This document shows, piece after piece, positions 31,935 to 33,925 of a stretch of DNA of 33,925 nucleotides. The notes under the pieces are model-generated. The model searched no databases, was not told the DNA's origin, and was given only the letters and a program-made list of their open reading frames with translations. The translations under genes and the position numbers were made by a program. The stretch's first letter is position 1. The number at the start of each line of letters is the position of its first letter. Origin of the DNA: Marinibacterium sp. (GTDB taxonomy: Bacteria > Pseudomonadota > Alphaproteobacteria > Rhodobacterales > Rhodobacteraceae); contig JAOXSC010000155.1 in the NCBI GenBank assembly GCA_025800215.1, positions 1 to 33,925 on the forward strand, written 5' to 3'.

Positions 31935-32513
31935 TTATTCGGCCTTCATTGCCTCGACCGAGATCTGCACGGCGACCTCATCGCTCACGAAGGGCGCGAA
32001 CTGGCCAAGGCCGTAATCCGACCGCACCAGCGTGGTGGTCGCGTCAAAGCCCAGCCAGGGCTTGTTCGCCATCGGGTGATCGCCCGCCTGGTTCAGACGC
32101 GCATCCAGCACCACCGATTTGGTCACGTCGTTCAGCGTCAGATCGCCGGTGATCAGCGCGGTGTCGTCGCCGGTCACTTCGATCGACGTCGAATTGAAGC
32201 TGATCGTCTCATCCTCGGTTGCGGCAAAGAAATCTTCGGACATGAAATGCCCCGTGCGCTGTTCCCAGCCGGTAAACATCATCGACAGCGGCATCGACAC
32301 GGACACCGACGATGCGGCCGGATCTGCGGCGTCGAACATGATGTCGCCCTCAAACCCCGAGAACATCCCCCAGGTGGTCGAGAACCCAAGGTGGTTGTAG
32401 CTGAACAGGATCTGGCTGTGGCTGGCATCGAGCACATATTTTTCGGCTTCGGCCAGCGCGGCCCCTGCAAAGGCAGTCGATGCCAGAAGGGCGGCGATCA
32501 AAGTATGTTTCAT
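31935..32513 (-). CDS. Secreted YceI family protein
   Basis: A 192-residue periplasmic protein. The signal peptide is MKHTLIAALLASTAFAGAALA (cut about residue 21). The YceI core follows: EKYVLDASHSQILFSYNHLGFSTTWGMFSGFEGDI, then TGHFMSEDFFAA and GDLTLNDVTKSVVLDARLNQAG, ending VSDEVAVQISVEAMKA. YceI proteins are beta-barrels that bind polyisoprenoids such as ubiquinone in other bacteria. The ribosome site lies in a 13-base palindrome ACGGAG-a-CTCCGT (32515-32527), which may be an operator. It is convergent with the b561-YceI fusion gene, so two YceI domains are encoded side by side, perhaps partners. Confidence 0.93.
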   Translation of the reverse strand: MKHTLIAALLASTAFAGAALAEAEKYVLDASHSQILFSYNHLGFSTTWGMFSGFEGDIMFDAADPAASSVSVSMPLSMMFTGWEQRTGHFMSEDFFAATEDETISFNSTSIEVTGDDTALITGDLTLNDVTKSVVLDARLNQAGDHPMANKPWLGFDATTTLVRSDYGLGQFAPFVSDEVAVQISVEAMKAE

Positions 32514-32790
32514 GACGGAGACTCCGTTGGATCAGAAAAACGCTATGTCTATGAATGTGACGCATTTACACGGTCGAGCAACTGCGGAATTCCCCACAAC
32601 ACCTGTGAATGCGCGAACAATTGCGTGATCAGCCTTGCACGGGATCGGGGCTTGCCCTTGGTGGCGAAAGCTGTATACGGGGCCATCCTTTGCCGCATGT
32701 CACCCATCGCGCAGTCTCTCGTGGCCGAACCGCGGCAAGGTTTATTGGTTCGGTCTTTGAAATGCGCCTCGATAGAAAACAGGAGTAAAC
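32514..32790. other. Divergent gap yceI / rpsF
   Basis: 277 bases without a gene. The AT-rich left part serves yceI (-). The right part has the rpsF promoter candidate at 32652-32679 and an mRNA leader of about 100 bases. No RNA gene or ribosomal-protein binding element is clearly visible. Confidence 0.45.
32652..32679 (+). promoter_or_regulatory. Putative promoter of the rpsF operon
   Basis: TTGCCC (32652-32657) and TATACG (32674-32679), 16 bases apart, about 112 bases before the rpsF start. The spacing is close to the sigma70 ideal and the -10 box is good. Confidence 0.45.
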
Positions 32791-33153
32791 ATGCCGCTTT
32801 ACGAGCATGTCTTTATTGCACGCCAGGACCTGTCGAACACCCAGGCCGAAGGCCTGATCGAACATTTCGGCACCGTGCTGTCCGACAATGGCGGTCAGAT
32901 CATCGACAGTGAATACTGGGGTGTGAAGACCATGGCCTACAAGATCAACAAGAACCGCAAGGGCCATTACGCCTTCCTGCGCACCGATGCACCCGCACCG
33001 GCTGTTCAGGAAATGGAACGCCTGATGCGCCTGCATGACGACGTGATGCGCGTTCTGACCATCAAGGTCGACGAGCACGCCGAAGGCCCGTCCGTGCAGA
33101 TGCAGAAACGCGATGACCGCGACCGTGGCGACCGCCGCGACCGCCGCAACTGA
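32791..33153 (+). CDS. rpsF: 30S ribosomal protein S6
   Basis: A 120-residue S6 that binds 16S rRNA with S18. The ferredoxin-like fold is recognisable from MPLYEHVFIARQDLSNTQ, WGVKTMAYKINKNRKGHYAFLRTDAP and MRLHDDVMRVLTIKVDEH. The C-terminal tail is charged (KRDDRDRGDRRDRRN), as is common in alphaproteobacteria. The ribosome site AGGAG precedes the ATG. It is first in the rpsF-rpsR-rplI operon; no ssb or priB gene lies between. Confidence 0.98.
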   Translation: MPLYEHVFIARQDLSNTQAEGLIEHFGTVLSDNGGQIIDSEYWGVKTMAYKINKNRKGHYAFLRTDAPAPAVQEMERLMRLHDDVMRVLTIKVDEHAEGPSVQMQKRDDRDRGDRRDRRN

Positions 33154-33178
33154 TCGCCAGGAAAAAGGACGCTAAACC

Positions 33179-33406
33179 ATGGCTGCAAAACCGTTTTTCC
33201 GCCGTCGCAAAGTCTGCCCCTTCTCGGGCGACAACGCACCCAAGATCGACTACAAGGACACCCGCCTGCTGCAGCGCTACATCAGCGAACGCGGCAAGAT
33301 CGTGCCCTCGCGCATCACCGCCGTCTCGGGCAAGAAACAGCGTGAACTGGCCCGTGCCATCAAGCGCGCGCGTTTCCTCGCTCTGCTGCCCTACGCCGTG
33401 AAATAA
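33179..33406 (+). CDS. rpsR: 30S ribosomal protein S18
   Basis: A 75-residue S18, the partner of S6 on the platform of the small subunit. Clear motifs are [12 protein letters not shown] near the start, [51 protein letters not shown]. It lies 25 bases after rpsF and 12 bases before rplI with a good ribosome site for each. Confidence 0.98.
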   Translation: MAAKPFFRRRKVCPFSGDNAPKIDYKDTRLLQRYISERGKIVPSRITAVSGKKQRELARAIKRARFLALLPYAVK

Positions 33407-33418
33407 GGAGACACCGAC

Positions 33419-33925
33419 ATGCAAGTGATCCTTCTTGAACGTGTGGCCAAGCTGGGCCAGATGGGCGATGTCGTGGACGTCAAGCCGGGCTATGCCCGCA
33501 ACTTCCTGCTGCCCCAGGGCAAGGCGCTGACCGCATCGGACCGCAACATTGCGCAGTTCGAAGCTCAGAAAGCCCAGCTCGAGGCGCGCAACCTCGAAAC
33601 CAAGAAAGAAGCCGAAGCACTGGCCGAAAAGCTCGACGGGCAGCAGTTCGTCGTGATTCGTTCGGCATCGGATGCTGGCGCGCTCTACGGTTCGGTCACC
33701 CCGCGTGACGCCGCCGACGTGGCCACCGCCGAAGGGTTCTCGCTTGATCGCAAGCAGGTCGCTCTGACCGCGCCGATCAAGGATCTGGGCCTGCACGCCG
33801 TTGCCGTCGTGCTGCACCCCGAGGTCGAAGTGACCATTCAGCTGAACGTTGCCCGCTCGGAAGAAGAAGCCGAGCTGCAGGCATCGGGCAAATCGATCCA
33901 GGAGCTGGCCGCCGAAGAGGAAGCC
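33419..33925 (+). CDS. rplI: 50S ribosomal protein L9, start and most of the gene (3' end outside window)
   Basis: The visible 169 residues contain the N-terminal rRNA-binding domain ([32 protein letters not shown]), the long connecting helix ([26 protein letters not shown]) and the C-terminal domain ([32 protein letters not shown]). Beyond the usual end an acidic tail starts ([23 protein letters not shown]), as in other alphaproteobacteria. The frame is still open at the window edge. AAGGAG precedes the ATG. Confidence 0.97.
   Translation, partial: MQVILLERVAKLGQMGDVVDVKPGYARNFLLPQGKALTASDRNIAQFEAQKAQLEARNLETKKEAEALAEKLDGQQFVVIRSASDAGALYGSVTPRDAADVATAEGFSLDRKQVALTAPIKDLGLHAVAVVLHPEVEVTIQLNVARSEEEAELQASGKSIQELAAEEEA

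Noticed and set aside
1..33925. tRNA, rRNA, CRISPR, insertion sequence or transposase
   Set aside because: No matching cloverleaf, repeat array, terminal repeats or transposase motif seen on either strand.

Overview
The window is high-GC (by eye about two thirds G+C) alphaproteobacterial DNA. It most likely comes from the Rhodobacterales (Roseobacter/Rhodobacter group): the pyruvate dehydrogenase E1-beta carries its own lipoyl domain, class I aldolase sits beside pgk, and a complete Rhodobacter-type gene transfer agent (GTA) cluster lies between housekeeping genes. No genus can be named from sequence alone.

Layout. 1-4410: end of a bactofilin gene, two overlapping cyclophilin-type peptidyl-prolyl isomerases (- strand), then pgk, class I fructose-bisphosphate aldolase and an FtsB-like divisome gene (+). 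4549-8274: pdhA-pdhB-pdhC operon for E1 and E2 of pyruvate dehydrogenase; no E3 gene is present. From 8307 to 30281 every gene lies on the - strand. Read in transcription order (right to left) this run is fabD, fabG, acpP, fabF, mltG, the GTA operon g1 to g15 (25255 down to 11222), a strong terminator, cysE, a CysK-family enzyme, a TfoX C-terminal-domain protein and a secreted I78-type protease inhibitor. 30484-32513: a cytochrome b561-YceI fusion gene (+), a possible CTG-started small gene, and a secreted YceI protein (-). 32791 to the end: rpsF, rpsR and the start of rplI (+).

The GTA cluster holds the whole structural set in the Rhodobacter order: small and large terminase, portal, g3.5, prohead protease, capsid, adaptor, stopper, tail terminator, tail tube, two tail chaperones, short tape measure, distal tail protein, four-cysteine hub, NlpC/P60 peptidase and the 1309-residue tail-tip protein. 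Every frame is open, most junctions are ATGA or TGATG overlaps, and there is no integrase, repressor, replication or attachment-site signal. It therefore looks like a maintained, vertically inherited gene-transfer particle and not a prophage remnant.

I found no clearly undescribed multi-gene system. The observations most worth checking are: a terminator-like hairpin between the likely GTA promoter and g1, with a near-consensus CtrA site beside the -35 box; the same promoter-then-terminator arrangement before acpP; a coding-like small ORF whose only suitable start is CTG, overlapping the upstream stop as CTGA; a CysE without the usual C-terminal isoleucine next to an unusual CysK-family enzyme; and a near-identical lipoyl segment shared by pdhB and pdhC.
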